From the NCBI RefSeq assembly GCF_026013615.1, contig NZ_JAPDPI010000001.1, positions 124,001 through 188,000 of the forward strand: DNA of 64,000 nt, written 5' to 3'. The translations under genes were made by a program, and so were the position numbers. The stretch is from Plebeiibacterium marinum. GTDB taxonomy: Bacteria; Bacteroidota; Bacteroidia; Bacteroidales; Marinilabiliaceae. The notes below the pieces were generated by a model. That model was not told the DNA's origin, ran no database searches, and saw only the letters and a program-made list of their open reading frames with translations. How positions within the stretch are numbered: position 1 is the stretch's first letter; each line of letters opens with the position of its first letter. Positions 19,614-28,084 of this stretch are shown piece by piece.

Positions 19614-20132
19614 TTATTCTCTTTCTGCCAATGTTTTCAATACGCCATGTATTGTGTTGCCACCTGATTGAAGTGCAGAAATAACATTCTTCGCTGGTGA
19701 CTGTAATAGAGCAATAATATCTCCAATAAGTTCGTCTTTCGACTTAATGTTAACAAGAGCCTCTAAATTCTCTTCTCCAACATATAAGCACTCTTCAACG
19801 TAAGCACCTTTTAAAACCGGCTTTTTGTTAGCCTTTGCAAATTCCTTAATAAGTTTTGCTGGTACATTACCCACGTTTGAAAAGAAAATAGCTGTAGAAC
19901 CTACTAAAGCATCATATAATGGTGCAAAATCTCCTTCTGTCGCTTCAAGAGCTTTTTCAAAAAGGGTATTTTTAACTACCATCATTTTGATTTCTTTCTT
20001 GAAACACTCTCTACGAAGATCACTAGTTTTACCCGAATTCATATCCCCTGCATCAACCACATAAAAATGGCTATAATCAGCAATATTTTGGGTAAGTTCT
20101 TTTACAAGTAAGCTTTTATCTTCCTTATTCAT
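19614..20132 (-). CDS. rplJ: 50S ribosomal protein uL10
   Basis: A 172-aa stalk base protein that anchors the L7/L12 dimers. Marks are MNKEDKSLLVKELTQNI, RRECFKKEIKMMVVKNTLF, and KELIGDIIALLQSPAKNV; its C-terminal helix binds L12. It lies 26 nt after rplA. Confidence 0.97.
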   Translation of the reverse strand: MNKEDKSLLVKELTQNIADYSHFYVVDAGDMNSGKTSDLRRECFKKEIKMMVVKNTLFEKALEATEGDFAPLYDALVGSTAIFFSNVGNVPAKLIKEFAKANKKPVLKGAYVEECLYVGEENLEALVNIKSKDELIGDIIALLQSPAKNVISALQSGGNTIHGVLKTLAERE

Positions 20133-20158
20133 GATTCCTTTTTTCTGTTAGTTAAACA

Positions 20159-20854
20159 TTAGGCTTCAGCCGCTTTGGTTTCGACACGAATACCGGGACT
20201 CATGGTACTTGAAAGACTAATGCTTTTAATGTAAGTACCTTTTGCTGCAGAAGGCTTAAGTTTCAAAATTACATTTAAAAACTCTTTAGCATTCTCAACA
20301 ATTTTAGTTTCATCAAAGGATACTTTACCAATAGAAGCATGAATTATACCGAATTTATCAACTTTAAAGTCGATTTTACCAGCTTTAACTTCATTAACAG
20401 CTTTCCCGATTTCCATTGTTACTGTACCACTTTTAGGGTTTGGCATAAGACCACGAGGACCTAAAACACGTCCTAATTGTCCTACTTTAGCCATCACACT
20501 AGGCATAGTAATAATAACATCTACATCAGTCCAGCCACCTTTGATTTTTTCCACGTATTCATCCAATCCAACATAATCCGCACCTGCAGCTTTTGCTTCC
20601 TCCTCTTTATCGGGAGTACACAACACTAAAACACGAATTTGTTTACCAGTTCCATGAGGTAAGGCACAAACACCCCTTACCATTTGGTTGGCTTTTCTTG
20701 GATCAACACCTAACCGTACATCAACATCTACCGAAGCATCAAATTTTGTAGTGGTAATTTCTTTTACCAATTTGGCTGCCTCCTCAAGCGAATATTGCTT
20801 TCCGGCTTCGATTTTATCTAACGCTAACTTCTTATTTTTTGTTAGTTTTGTCAT
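20159..20854 (-). CDS. rplA: 50S ribosomal protein uL1
   Basis: A 231-aa L1 protein. It has the two-domain pattern with [16 protein letters not shown], the central [19 protein letters not shown] signature near residues 127-145, and a C-terminal return to domain I. It binds 23S rRNA at the E site and in other bacteria represses its own rplKA transcript. It lies 19 nt after rplK. Confidence 0.97.
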   Translation of the reverse strand: MTKLTKNKKLALDKIEAGKQYSLEEAAKLVKEITTTKFDASVDVDVRLGVDPRKANQMVRGVCALPHGTGKQIRVLVLCTPDKEEEAKAAGADYVGLDEYVEKIKGGWTDVDVIITMPSVMAKVGQLGRVLGPRGLMPNPKSGTVTMEIGKAVNEVKAGKIDFKVDKFGIIHASIGKVSFDETKIVENAKEFLNVILKLKPSAAKGTYIKSISLSSTMSPGIRVETKAAEA

Positions 20855-20873
20855 AACTCCAAAATGGTATTAA

Positions 20874-21317
20874 TTAATTATCACCAGGGAACTCACCTTC
20901 AACGGTGATACCCATACTTCTGGCAGTTCCAGCAACCATCTTCATACCAGAGCTAACTGTAAAACAATTCAAATCTGCCATCTTATCCTCAGCAATAGCT
21001 TTAACCTGGTCCCAAGTTACTGAACCAACCTTTTTACGGTTTGGCTCAGGAGAACCTCCTTTAAGCTTAGCAGCATCTAAAAGTTGAACAGCTGCTGGTG
21101 GTGTTTTAATAACAAAGTCAAAAGACTTATCTGTATACACCGAAATAACAACTGGTAAAACTTTACCTGCTTTTTCCTGAGTTCTGGCATTGAATTGCTT
21201 ACAAAACTCCATAATATTAACACCTTTTGCACCTAAAGCAGGTCCAACCGGTGGTGAAGGGTTTGCTGCTCCACCTTTTATCTGCAATTTGATAAAAGTT
21301 TCTACTTGTTTAGCCAT
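20874..21317 (-). CDS. rplK: 50S ribosomal protein uL11
   Basis: A 147-aa L11 protein of the GTPase-associated centre. Marks are [22 protein letters not shown] at the N-terminus (the Pro-rich linker), [13 protein letters not shown], and a C-terminal RNA-binding domain ending [15 protein letters not shown]. The upstream gap to nusG (117 nt) contains a nested hairpin that could be a translational control leader. Confidence 0.97.
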   Translation of the reverse strand: MAKQVETFIKLQIKGGAANPSPPVGPALGAKGVNIMEFCKQFNARTQEKAGKVLPVVISVYTDKSFDFVIKTPPAAVQLLDAAKLKGGSPEPNRKKVGSVTWDQVKAIAEDKMADLNCFTVSSGMKMVAGTARSMGITVEGEFPGDN

Positions 21318-21371
21318 GTAGCAATTCTAATTAGTTATTTATATATATAAAGACTAAATTTTATTTTTCCT

Positions 21372-21423
21372 GCTTGTAGTGATAAAAGAATATTTTCTTT
21401 TATGGAAGCTTAAACATACAAGC
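21372..21423 (-). promoter_or_regulatory. Nested hairpin in the rplK leader
   Basis: An inner perfect 9-bp stem ATAAAAGAA/TTCTTTTAT (21382-21390 and 21395-21403) sits inside an outer 7-bp stem GCTTGTA/TACAAGC (21372-21378 and 21417-21423). It lies in the nusG-rplK gap, 55 nt or more before the rplK start. There is no U tract. A regulatory leader, for example an L1 target, is possible but not demonstrated. Confidence 0.45.
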
Positions 21424-21434
21424 CAAAACAAAAT

Positions 21435-21986
21435 TTATGATTCTTTCTCTACTTGTAAAAAGCTTAACTCCAATGGTGTTTTTCTTCCGAAGATTTTTAC
21501 CATTACTTTAAGCTTTCTCTTTTCTTCATTCACTTCTTCAATGATACCATTAAAACCATTAAACGGACCATCAGTTACTTTTACTGTTTCTCCAACATAG
21601 TATGGCACATCTAATTCTGCGTTTTCAGTATCAGCCAATTCATCCACCTTACCAAGCATCCTATTCACTTCAGAAGCTCTCAACGGAACCGCACTATTAT
21701 CTCTGTCACCAAGAAATCCAATAACATTTGGAATGCTTTTTAAGATATGAGGAATTTCTCCTACCAATGCAGCTTCAATCATAACATAACCGGGAAAGAA
21801 ATTACGCTCTTTCGCAATCTTTTTTCCATTACGAATCTGAAAAACTTTTTCTGTAGGAATCAGCACTTGTGAAATATAATCTTGCAAATTAAGGCGATCG
21901 ATTTCATTCTCTACACTTTCCTTAACTTTCTTTTCCTTACCCCCTATGGCTCTTAAAACATACCATTTCTTATCAACATTACCCAT
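21435..21986 (-). CDS. nusG: Transcription elongation/antitermination factor NusG
   Basis: A 183-aa protein. It has an N-terminal NGN domain ([36 protein letters not shown]) and a C-terminal KOW domain ([22 protein letters not shown]). It links RNA polymerase to ribosomes or Rho. It lies 12 nt after secE, in the conserved secE-nusG-rplK order. Confidence 0.97.
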   Translation of the reverse strand: MGNVDKKWYVLRAIGGKEKKVKESVENEIDRLNLQDYISQVLIPTEKVFQIRNGKKIAKERNFFPGYVMIEAALVGEIPHILKSIPNVIGFLGDRDNSAVPLRASEVNRMLGKVDELADTENAELDVPYYVGETVKVTDGPFNGFNGIIEEVNEEKRKLKVMVKIFGRKTPLELSFLQVEKES

Positions 21987-21998
21987 CTCTACAATATA

Positions 21999-22193
21999 TT
22001 AGTAAAGTTGTTTATATACCATATTCAGAACCTTTTCAAAAGAAATGTCCATTCCAAAAACAATAGCAGCAATAATAGCAGACGCAGCCATTACAACTAA
22101 AGCACTACTTTGCAACTCCGACCAGGTTGGCCATGAAGTTTTGTTCACTAATTCGTTTTGAACGTCCTTAAGGTAATTTACTATTTTGCTCAC
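21999..22193 (-). CDS. secE: Preprotein translocase subunit SecE
   Basis: A 64-aa single-span SecE. It has an amphipathic N-terminal helix (KIVNYLKDVQNELVNKTSWPTWSEL) and one membrane segment (ALVVMAASAIIAAIVFGMD). The start is set at the GTG at 22193 (VSKIVNYL), which matches the family and has an AAGAGA tract upstream. An ATG at 22256 would add 21 residues (MNRNDDICFSF...) that do not resemble SecE and would run close to a hairpin after tRNA-Trp. The start choice is inference; the gene is certain. Confidence 0.9.
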   Translation of the reverse strand: MSKIVNYLKDVQNELVNKTSWPTWSELQSSALVVMAASAIIAAIVFGMDISFEKVLNMVYKQLY

Positions 22194-22262
22194 AAGATTT
22201 CTCTTTAATTTGTTATCTAAATTGAATGAAAAACAAATATCATCATTCCTATTCATGAACTT

Positions 22263-22296
22263 GCCGGATAACCACCTTTATAAGTTTTTATCCGGC
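22263..22296 (-). other. Hairpin between tRNA-Trp and secE
   Basis: A 9-bp stem (22263-22271 with 22288-22296; arms GCCGGATAA / TTATCCGGC) with a 16-nt loop lies just downstream of the tRNA-Trp 3' end. There is no U tract on the minus strand. It may help tRNA processing or protect the secE mRNA 5' end. Confidence 0.5.
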
Positions 22297-22300
22297 TTAG

Positions 22301-22373
22301 CACGAGAGGAGAGACTCGAACTCCCGACACCTGGTTTTGGAGACCAGTGCTCTACCAACTGAACTACTCTCGT
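22301..22373 (-). tRNA. tRNA-Trp (anticodon CCA)
   Basis: A 73-nt cloverleaf: acceptor ACGAGAG/CTCTCGT with discriminator G, D arm GTTC..., anticodon loop containing CCA, and T loop TTCGAGT. CCA is not encoded. It lies between tuf and secE, the conserved position in Bacteroidota and many other bacteria. Confidence 0.97.
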
Positions 22374-22379
22374 GTATGA

Positions 22380-22404
22380 AAATGGAAGGCTTAACCTTCC
22401 ATTT
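22380..22404 (-). terminator. Hairpin after tuf (weak terminator or processing stem)
   Basis: A perfect 10-bp stem AAATGGAAGG / CCTTCCATTT (22380-22389 and 22395-22404) with a 5-nt loop lies between the tuf stop and tRNA-Trp. Only a short TTTT within the 3' arm is present, so termination would be partial at best. Confidence 0.5.
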
Positions 22405-22418
22405 CATTCATATATTGA

Positions 22419-23606
22419 TTACTCAATAATTTCAGTTACCTGACCAGCACCTACTGTTCTACCACCCTCACGGATAGCGAAACGAAGACCTTGATCGATA
22501 GCAACAGGGTAGATAAGCTCTACTGTGATAGTTACGTTATCACCAGGCATTACCATTTCTGTTCCTTCTGGTAAAGAAATTTCACCAGTTACATCAAGAG
22601 TACGTAGGTAGAATTGAGGACGATACTTGTTGTGGAAAGGAGTGTGACGACCACCTTCTTCTTTCTTCAAGATATAAACCTCAGCTTTGAATTTAGTATG
22701 AGGAGTGATTAACCCTGGAGCTCCAAGAACCATACCTCTTTTAATTTCATTCTTATCGATACCACGAAGCAATAGACCTACGTTATCACCAGCTTGTCCT
22801 TCGTCAAGAATCTTACGGAACATCTCAACACCAGTACAAACAGTCTTTTTACCTTCTGCACCTAAACCGATAATCTGCATTTCATCACCTGTGTGGATGA
22901 TACCTGACTCAATACGACCAGTAGCAACAGTACCACGACCAGTAATAGAGAATACATCCTCAATAGGCATCAAGAAAGGCTTGTCAATATCACGTGGAGG
23001 AAGTGGAATCCACTCATCTACAGCAGCCATTAACTCCATGATTTTACCAACCCATTTCTCATCTCCGTTTAATCCACCAAGAGCAGAACCTTGGATAACT
23101 GGAGTATTATCACCATCAAACTCATAGAAGTCTAATAGTTCACGGATTTCCATTTCTACAAGTTCCAATAACTCCTCATCGTCAACCATGTCAACTTTGT
23201 TCATGAACACTACTAGTCTAGGAACGTTTACCTGACGAGCTAATAGGATGTGTTCACGAGTTTGAGGCATAGGACCGTCAGTAGCAGCAACTACGATGAT
23301 AGCACCGTCCATCTGAGCAGCACCAGTTACCATGTTCTTTACATAATCGGCGTGACCTGGACAGTCAACGTGTGCATAGTGACGATTTTCTGTTTGATAC
23401 TCAACGTGAGCAGTGTTAATTGTAATACCCCTTTCTTTCTCTTCAGGAGCATTATCAATCTGATCAAAATCCTTTGCTTCAGACAATCCAGCATCTGCCA
23501 ACACTTTTGTAATAGCAGCTGTTAAGGTTGTTTTACCATGGTCTACGTGACCAATTGTACCGATGTTCACGTGAGGCTTTGACCTGTCAAAATGTTCTTT
23601 AGCCAT
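22419..23606 (-). CDS. tuf: Elongation factor Tu
   Basis: A 395-aa EF-Tu. Marks are the G1 loop [10 protein letters not shown], the G3 motif [12 protein letters not shown], and NKVDMVDD. Domain 2/3 landmarks include [14 protein letters not shown] and the C-terminal [10 protein letters not shown]. It delivers aminoacyl-tRNA to the ribosome. The start [12 protein letters not shown] at 23606 is certain; upstream in-frame codons run through tRNA-Thr and are not coding. It lies 62 nt after tRNA-Thr, in a tRNA-tuf transcription unit. Confidence 0.98.
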   Translation of the reverse strand: MAKEHFDRSKPHVNIGTIGHVDHGKTTLTAAITKVLADAGLSEAKDFDQIDNAPEEKERGITINTAHVEYQTENRHYAHVDCPGHADYVKNMVTGAAQMDGAIIVVAATDGPMPQTREHILLARQVNVPRLVVFMNKVDMVDDEELLELVEMEIRELLDFYEFDGDNTPVIQGSALGGLNGDEKWVGKIMELMAAVDEWIPLPPRDIDKPFLMPIEDVFSITGRGTVATGRIESGIIHTGDEMQIIGLGAEGKKTVCTGVEMFRKILDEGQAGDNVGLLLRGIDKNEIKRGMVLGAPGLITPHTKFKAEVYILKKEEGGRHTPFHNKYRPQFYLRTLDVTGEISLPEGTEMVMPGDNVTITVELIYPVAIDQGLRFAIREGGRTVGAGQVTEIIE

Positions 23607-23668
23607 AACTCGAATAATTAGACAATTAGATATTAACTTATTTATATTTTTACTCCGAACCAGAATAG

Positions 23669-23740
<72 letters not shown>

Positions 23741-23746
23741 GGATTG

Positions 23747-23819
23747 AGCGGGAGACGGGATTCAAACCCGCGACCCTTAGCTTGGAAGGCTAATGCTCTA
23801 TCAGCTGAGCTACTCCCGC
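23747..23819 (-). tRNA. tRNA-Gly (anticodon TCC)
   Basis: A 73-nt cloverleaf with acceptor GCGGGAG/CTCCCGC, anticodon loop CTTCCAA, and T loop TTTGAAT. It lies 6 nt upstream of tRNA-Thr in the same transcript. Confidence 0.97.
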
Positions 23820-23906
23820 TTTTGATTCGGGCTACAAAGGTAATGAATATTTCATCAAAAACTCTGATTTCCCGATAACTATTTCAATATTTTGTTCTGG
23901 TTCTTG

Positions 23907-23989
23907 TGGGGAGAGCAGGATTCGAACCTACGAAGACGAAAGTCAGCGGAGTTACAGTCCGCCCCAGTTGGCCACTTTGGTATCTCCCC
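23907..23989 (-). tRNA. tRNA-Tyr (anticodon GTA)
   Basis: An 83-nt class II tRNA with acceptor GGGGAGA/TCTCCCC, anticodon loop CTGTAAC, and a long variable arm. It is the first gene of the tRNA-tuf transcript; the matching promoter lies about 115 nt upstream. Confidence 0.97.
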
Positions 23990-24023
23990 CAAAACACCTT
24001 TTCTTTAAAAGGCTTTTCATTCA

Positions 24024-24056
24024 ATAGGCTGATTACTTTTTCAACAACCAGCCTAT
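24024..24056 (-). other. Leader hairpin between promoter and tRNA-Tyr
   Basis: ATAGGCTG (24024-24031) and CAGCCTAT (24049-24056) form an 8-bp stem with a 17-nt loop in the leader between the promoter at 24109-24138 and tRNA-Tyr. No U tract follows. It is probably part of the tRNA precursor 5' leader. Confidence 0.4.
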
Positions 24057-24108
24057 CTTATTATTTTATTTTAGTGTATCAAAAATATCACTTTCCTAAA
24101 ACGGTGTG

Positions 24109-24138
24109 CAAATGTATAATATTTTTTTAATACAACAA
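24109..24138 (-). promoter_or_regulatory. Promoter of the tRNA-Tyr/Gly/Thr-tuf operon
   Basis: On the minus strand a -33 TTG (24138-24136) and a perfect -7 TACATTTG (24116-24109) are 19 nt apart, matching the Bacteroidota sigma-ABfr consensus (TTG / TAnnTTTG). Transcription would start near 24102, about 110 nt before tRNA-Tyr. Confidence 0.7.
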
Positions 24139-24159
24139 AAATATATCACTTTTTTTAAA

Positions 24160-24459
24160 TTATTTTGCTTTTACCTTTTCTTTCTTCTTAATCAATTGCT
24201 TACGAAGCGCTTCACAAGAAAGATCTACAGATTCTTCAAATGTTTTTGATTGTTTTTTGGCAAACATTTCAGATCCAGGTACATTCAAACTAATCTCTGC
24301 CACCTTATTTTCAGTTGTTTCCGACTTATCCAACTTAAGAATTACTTCGGCATCAATAATTCCATCGAAAAAAACATCCAATTTACTCACTTTTTGCTCG
24401 ATAAACTCTTGTAGATGATCGGCAGCATCAAACTTTACTGATTGAATTGTAATATTCAT
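24160..24459 (-). CDS. raiA: Ribosome hibernation factor HPF/RaiA
   Basis: A 99-aa short-form hibernation factor. Marks are MNITIQSVKFDAADHLQEFI, KLDVFFDG, and the basic tail LRKQLIKKKEKVKAK. It binds the 30S subunit and stabilises idle ribosomes. It lies 18 nt after the recombinase gene. A strong GGAGG at 24467-24471, 7 nt before the ATG, is unusual because most genes here have no Shine-Dalgarno. Confidence 0.93.
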   Translation of the reverse strand: MNITIQSVKFDAADHLQEFIEQKVSKLDVFFDGIIDAEVILKLDKSETTENKVAEISLNVPGSEMFAKKQSKTFEESVDLSCEALRKQLIKKKEKVKAK

Positions 24460-24466
24460 ATTAAAT

Positions 24467-24471
24467 CCTCC
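24467..24471 (-). promoter_or_regulatory. Strong Shine-Dalgarno of raiA
   Basis: GGAGG on the minus strand, 7 nt before the raiA ATG. It stands out because Bacteroidota ribosomes mostly do not use the anti-Shine-Dalgarno sequence, and neighbouring genes lack such sites. Confidence 0.7.
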
Positions 24472-24477
24472 ATTTAT

Positions 24478-25362
24478 TTAAGACCGCGGATGGGCCTGAT
24501 TGTATATATTGGTAATTTTCTCAACACTACTATGCGTATACACCTGGGTGGCATTCAAATTAGAATGACCCAAAAGCTCCTTTATCGCATTTAAATCCGC
24601 CCCTGCATTCAACAATGAGGTTGCAAACGAATGCCGCAACACATGAGGGCTTTTTTTATGCAAGGTAGTAACCATTGCCAGATATTTATTCACAACCCTA
24701 TACACAAGCTTGTGATACACAGCCTCACCTTTTTTAGTAAGAAAGAAAGCTACTACATTTTCCTTCCCAAAAACATCATCCCGGAATCTCCGATAATCAT
24801 TAATCATATTAACCAAAGATGGATACATAGGAATCAGTCTTTCTTTATTAAACTTACCGATTACCCTAACCACCCCTTGTTTCAAATCAAAATTCTGATC
24901 TCTTAATCCCACAAGTTCGGACAAACGCATACCTGAACCATAAAAAAGCTCAAGAATCAATTTATCCCGAACCCCTTCATAACTATTTGGAAACGGAATT
25001 CTATCCAACAAAAGATCCATTTCTGAATCCCTAACAAAAACTGGTATTTTCTTTGGCAACCGAGGAACCGGCACGCCATCAACTGGATTTACCTCAACTA
25101 TTCCTTCTCTCATCTGGAATTTGAAGTATGACTTTAGCGAAGTAACTTTTCGGCTAACACTTTTAGGAGCTAAACCTTTTCCCACCAAATCTACAATCCA
25201 ATTACGAACATGCTTCCTGGTGACAAGCGCAACCTCATCTATTTCTTTTTCTTCCGAAAAAGAAATAAATTGTTCGAGATCGCAGCGATATGAAACCAAT
25301 GTATATTGAGAACTGCGCTTCTCGAACTCTAAATATCTTAAAAACGATTGAATTGAAATCAT
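24478..25362 (-). CDS. XerC/XerD-type tyrosine recombinase
   Basis: A 294-aa integrase-family protein with a SAM-like N-terminal domain (residues about 1-85; FLRYLEFEKRSSQYTL) and a catalytic domain. Active-site residues seen: Arg in GSGMRLSEL, His-x-x-Arg in HVLRHSFAT, His in LLGHSNLN, and Tyr in QVYTHSS. The length and lack of accessory domains fit the chromosome-dimer-resolving Xer proteins. It sits in the conserved rpsU-xer-raiA order, so it is housekeeping, not a mobile integrase. C or D type cannot be told from this alone. Confidence 0.9.
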   Translation of the reverse strand: MISIQSFLRYLEFEKRSSQYTLVSYRCDLEQFISFSEEKEIDEVALVTRKHVRNWIVDLVGKGLAPKSVSRKVTSLKSYFKFQMREGIVEVNPVDGVPVPRLPKKIPVFVRDSEMDLLLDRIPFPNSYEGVRDKLILELFYGSGMRLSELVGLRDQNFDLKQGVVRVIGKFNKERLIPMYPSLVNMINDYRRFRDDVFGKENVVAFFLTKKGEAVYHKLVYRVVNKYLAMVTTLHKKSPHVLRHSFATSLLNAGADLNAIKELLGHSNLNATQVYTHSSVEKITNIYNQAHPRS

Positions 25363-25432
25363 CCAGGACTTATTCTTACTGTTCTTATTAACGAATATAA
25401 TAATTTTCCAGCAAAAGCCCTCAAATATTTTT

Positions 25433-25624
25433 CTATTCCTCGTTTTGTTGCAATTGTTGAATATAAATTGCCTTTTTAACTTCCTCTCTTCTTACTACAG
25501 AAGGTTTTGTAAAAGCCTGACGTGAACGTAATTCACGCATTGCACCTGTCTTTTCAAATTTTCTTTTGAATTTCTTCAATGCTCTTTCAATGTTTTCGCC
25601 TTCTTTAATCGGAATAACAATCAT
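25433..25624 (-). CDS. rpsU: 30S ribosomal protein bS21
   Basis: A 63-aa basic protein with MIVIPIKEGENIERALKKFKR and FTKPSVVRREE typical of bS21. In Bacteroidota, bS21 helps hide the 16S anti-Shine-Dalgarno. This gene itself has a strong AAAGGAG 6 nt before the ATG, which fits reported autoregulation by ribosomes lacking bS21. Confidence 0.95.
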   Translation of the reverse strand: MIVIPIKEGENIERALKKFKRKFEKTGAMRELRSRQAFTKPSVVRREEVKKAIYIQQLQQNEE

Positions 25625-25630
25625 AATCTT

Positions 25631-25637
25631 CTCCTTT
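25631..25637 (-). promoter_or_regulatory. rpsU: Strong Shine-Dalgarno of rpsU
   Basis: AAAGGAG on the minus strand, with 6 nt spacing to the ATG at 25624. It is one of the two clearest Shine-Dalgarno sites I noticed; both belong to genes for ribosome-associated proteins. Confidence 0.8.
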
Positions 25638-25837
25638 GATTTTATATTTTCTGTAATATTTTAACTACTAACACCCAAATAATCAGCAGTTTTAACTATC
25701 GAAACAGCTTATCCCCTGAATATTTGCGGGTACAAAGAAACTAAAGTTTATTCATTGCAGCAAATTTTTTGAAAAATATTTTTTGTAACCCACTCTGAAA
25801 CATATATAAAGAGCCCTTCAATTTTGCACCTCCAATA

Positions 25838-26713
25838 TTAATCAAAAATAAGATACTGCTTCATTTTTACCCACTGCGCTTCTGAAATTGAATTAAACCC
25901 ACTTACCTTATGGTCTGTTTTCAATTTATTTTTGCGTGAAAGATTAACTAACTCCACCACTTGTTCATACTTAAAATATGGATGCCTGCTAATTTCACTA
26001 ATCTTGTCTTTATGCAAGTTAAAACGCCTTACATTTCCATCTGAAACAGAAAAATCATCTTTGACTCTCCCATACAATTCCGGAGATATTCCATACACTT
26101 CCTTTAATTGTTCTTTTGAAACATACCCCCCTAATAAGTTTCGGTATTTAATGATTCTTTTTGATAATACGCTACCAATCCCTCTGATCCTCTTTAACTG
26201 AACTGTATCTGCCATATTTAAGTCTATCTTTTCCACAAGCAACTCTTGTTTTTTCAAACACGAGTTTTTCTTAATCCACCGAAACAATTGCCCGTCACTA
26301 TACTGCTTAACCTTACGCAAGGGAAGAGATTTTAGACATTTGTATTTTTCCAAAAACACATTAATGCTATCCCTAAAAAAGTCGTCATTAATATTTAAAT
26401 TCCAAAACGAAGAGTCCACAGAATTTAAGTTAATCCATACTAATGGTGTATCTGCGACTTCTTTCTCCAAATTATTTTCAGGGACTACACCATTTAAAAT
26501 AGCGACACTATTAGATTTTGTTTTACACTTAGAGATACTATCATTTATAGCTTTACCTTTTATCAAAAACGCTTTTTGCTCCTCCGACAACACAGGAGAG
26601 TCAAACATAAAAGGAAGTGCAATACGCACCCCAATCACCAAAACAAGGACAACAACCAGGACGACAATCCCCCGCTGTTCACTGCGCGAGTAATAAAAGA
26701 AATCTTTCCACAT
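25838..26713 (-). CDS. Membrane-anchored helix-hairpin-helix (ComEA-like) protein
   Basis: A 291-aa protein. An N-terminal membrane segment (GIVVLVVVLVLVIGVRIAL, about residues 14-33) is followed by a variable region and at least one helix-hairpin-helix DNA-binding repeat near 167-215 (IDLNMADTVQLKRIRGIGSVLSKRIIKYR), with a second degenerate copy near the C-terminus. Such proteins are annotated as ComEA-like, with possible DNA uptake or binding at the membrane. The exact role is unknown. Confidence 0.82.
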   Translation of the reverse strand: MWKDFFYYSRSEQRGIVVLVVVLVLVIGVRIALPFMFDSPVLSEEQKAFLIKGKAINDSISKCKTKSNSVAILNGVVPENNLEKEVADTPLVWINLNSVDSSFWNLNINDDFFRDSINVFLEKYKCLKSLPLRKVKQYSDGQLFRWIKKNSCLKKQELLVEKIDLNMADTVQLKRIRGIGSVLSKRIIKYRNLLGGYVSKEQLKEVYGISPELYGRVKDDFSVSDGNVRRFNLHKDKISEISRHPYFKYEQVVELVNLSRKNKLKTDHKVSGFNSISEAQWVKMKQYLIFD

Positions 26714-26752
26714 AATTTGATTAGGTTTGTTGATAAAGAAATAATTACATCA

Positions 26753-28063
26753 TTATATAATACCCAGATTATTTAAAAACACAAATGTAATAGCAATCGG
26801 CGCAAACACTTTCAGGATAATCACCAACAGGCCAACAAACCGAACACTTTTGCCATGGGCCTCCAGCTCTTCCTGCACCTTTTTTCGCCCTAACACCCAT
26901 CCTGCAAAAACTGAAATCAAGACACCTCCCAGCGGTAGCAAATAGTCTGAAGAAATCGTGTTAAACTGACTAAATACAGAAGGAACAAGCACACAAACAG
27001 CACCGAGCACAGTAATCAAGGCTGCACCCAACAAGGCAGCCCCTCTTCTTGACATTTTTAATTCCTCCGAAAAATAAGAAACCACTACCTCCAACATAGA
27101 TACAGATGAAGTTAATGCAGCAATAAAAAGCAACACAAAAAATGCCACTGAAAAAAAATAGCCTCCCACCATCTGATTAAAAACATTAGGTAATGTAACA
27201 AACACCAACCCCGGTCCCACATCTGGTTTAATACCGAAAGCAAATACTGCAGGAAATATTGCCACCCCTGCCAAAACAGCAATCAAAGTATCTGCAAACG
27301 AAACAGAAATCGCAGTATTTAAAAGATTCTCTTTTTTCCGTACATAGGAACCGTAAGTGGCAATCGCTCCCATTCCAATACTCAATGAAAAAAACGCCTG
27401 ACCTAGCGCTTCAAAAACAACATCTGCAGTAATTTTGGAAAAATCAGGCTTAAACAAAAAACTCAAGCCACCGCCAGCTCCTTTTAACGTAATTGATTTT
27501 ACACAAAGGATAGCTATTATAAACAGCAACACCGGCATCAATATTTTTGTATACTTCTCAATTCCCTTTTTTACCCCGCCTGCAACTATCAAGGCCGTTA
27601 AAACCATAAACACTATCATATAAACCATAGGTCTCCAAACTGCTCCGGAAAAATCCTCAAACAACACAGATAGTTGATCAGGGCTTTTATCAGACAGTTG
27701 TCCTCCTAAAGCCAATAAAGTATAATTAACCGTCCAACCTGCAACAACAGAATAAAAAGAAAGAATAAGAAAGGCAGCCAACACTCCCATCACCCCTACT
27801 AAACGAAAAAACTTTGCATCAGGAGCCAAAACCTTAAATGCTCCAAATACACTCCTTTGCGATTTTCTCCCTATAACTAATTCGGAGAGCATAACAGGAA
27901 CTCCTATCAGAAAAATAAAAACAAGATAAATCAGTAAAAATGCACCTCCTCCATTTTCACCTAAAACATATGGGAAACGCCAAATATTTCCTAAACCGAT
28001 TGCAGAACCAGCTGCGGCTGCAATTATCCCAAATTTGCTACTAAAACTATCCCTGCTTTCCAT
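26753..28063 (-). CDS. NSS-family sodium-dependent transporter (copy 1)
   Basis: A 436-aa multi-span transporter of the neurotransmitter:sodium symporter (LeuT) family, probably importing amino acids with Na+. The TM1 signature AAAGSAIGLGNIWRFPYVLG, with the unwound substrate/Na+ site, is at residues 15-35. Other conserved parts are SIGMGAIATYGSYV and VSFADTLIAVLAGVAIFPAVFAFG. It is a close paralogue of the gene 21 nt upstream. Substrate cannot be assigned. Confidence 0.93.
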   Translation of the reverse strand: MESRDSFSSKFGIIAAAAGSAIGLGNIWRFPYVLGENGGGAFLLIYLVFIFLIGVPVMLSELVIGRKSQRSVFGAFKVLAPDAKFFRLVGVMGVLAAFLILSFYSVVAGWTVNYTLLALGGQLSDKSPDQLSVLFEDFSGAVWRPMVYMIVFMVLTALIVAGGVKKGIEKYTKILMPVLLFIIAILCVKSITLKGAGGGLSFLFKPDFSKITADVVFEALGQAFFSLSIGMGAIATYGSYVRKKENLLNTAISVSFADTLIAVLAGVAIFPAVFAFGIKPDVGPGLVFVTLPNVFNQMVGGYFFSVAFFVLLFIAALTSSVSMLEVVVSYFSEELKMSRRGAALLGAALITVLGAVCVLVPSVFSQFNTISSDYLLPLGGVLISVFAGWVLGRKKVQEELEAHGKSVRFVGLLVIILKVFAPIAITFVFLNNLGII

Positions 28064-28084
28064 TTATTTTTGATATTAGACAAC

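Noticed and set aside
24478-25362. Mobile integrase or genomic island marker
   Set aside because: Conserved rpsU-xer-raiA order, no att duplication at the nearby tRNAs and no other mobile genes, so it is housekeeping Xer.
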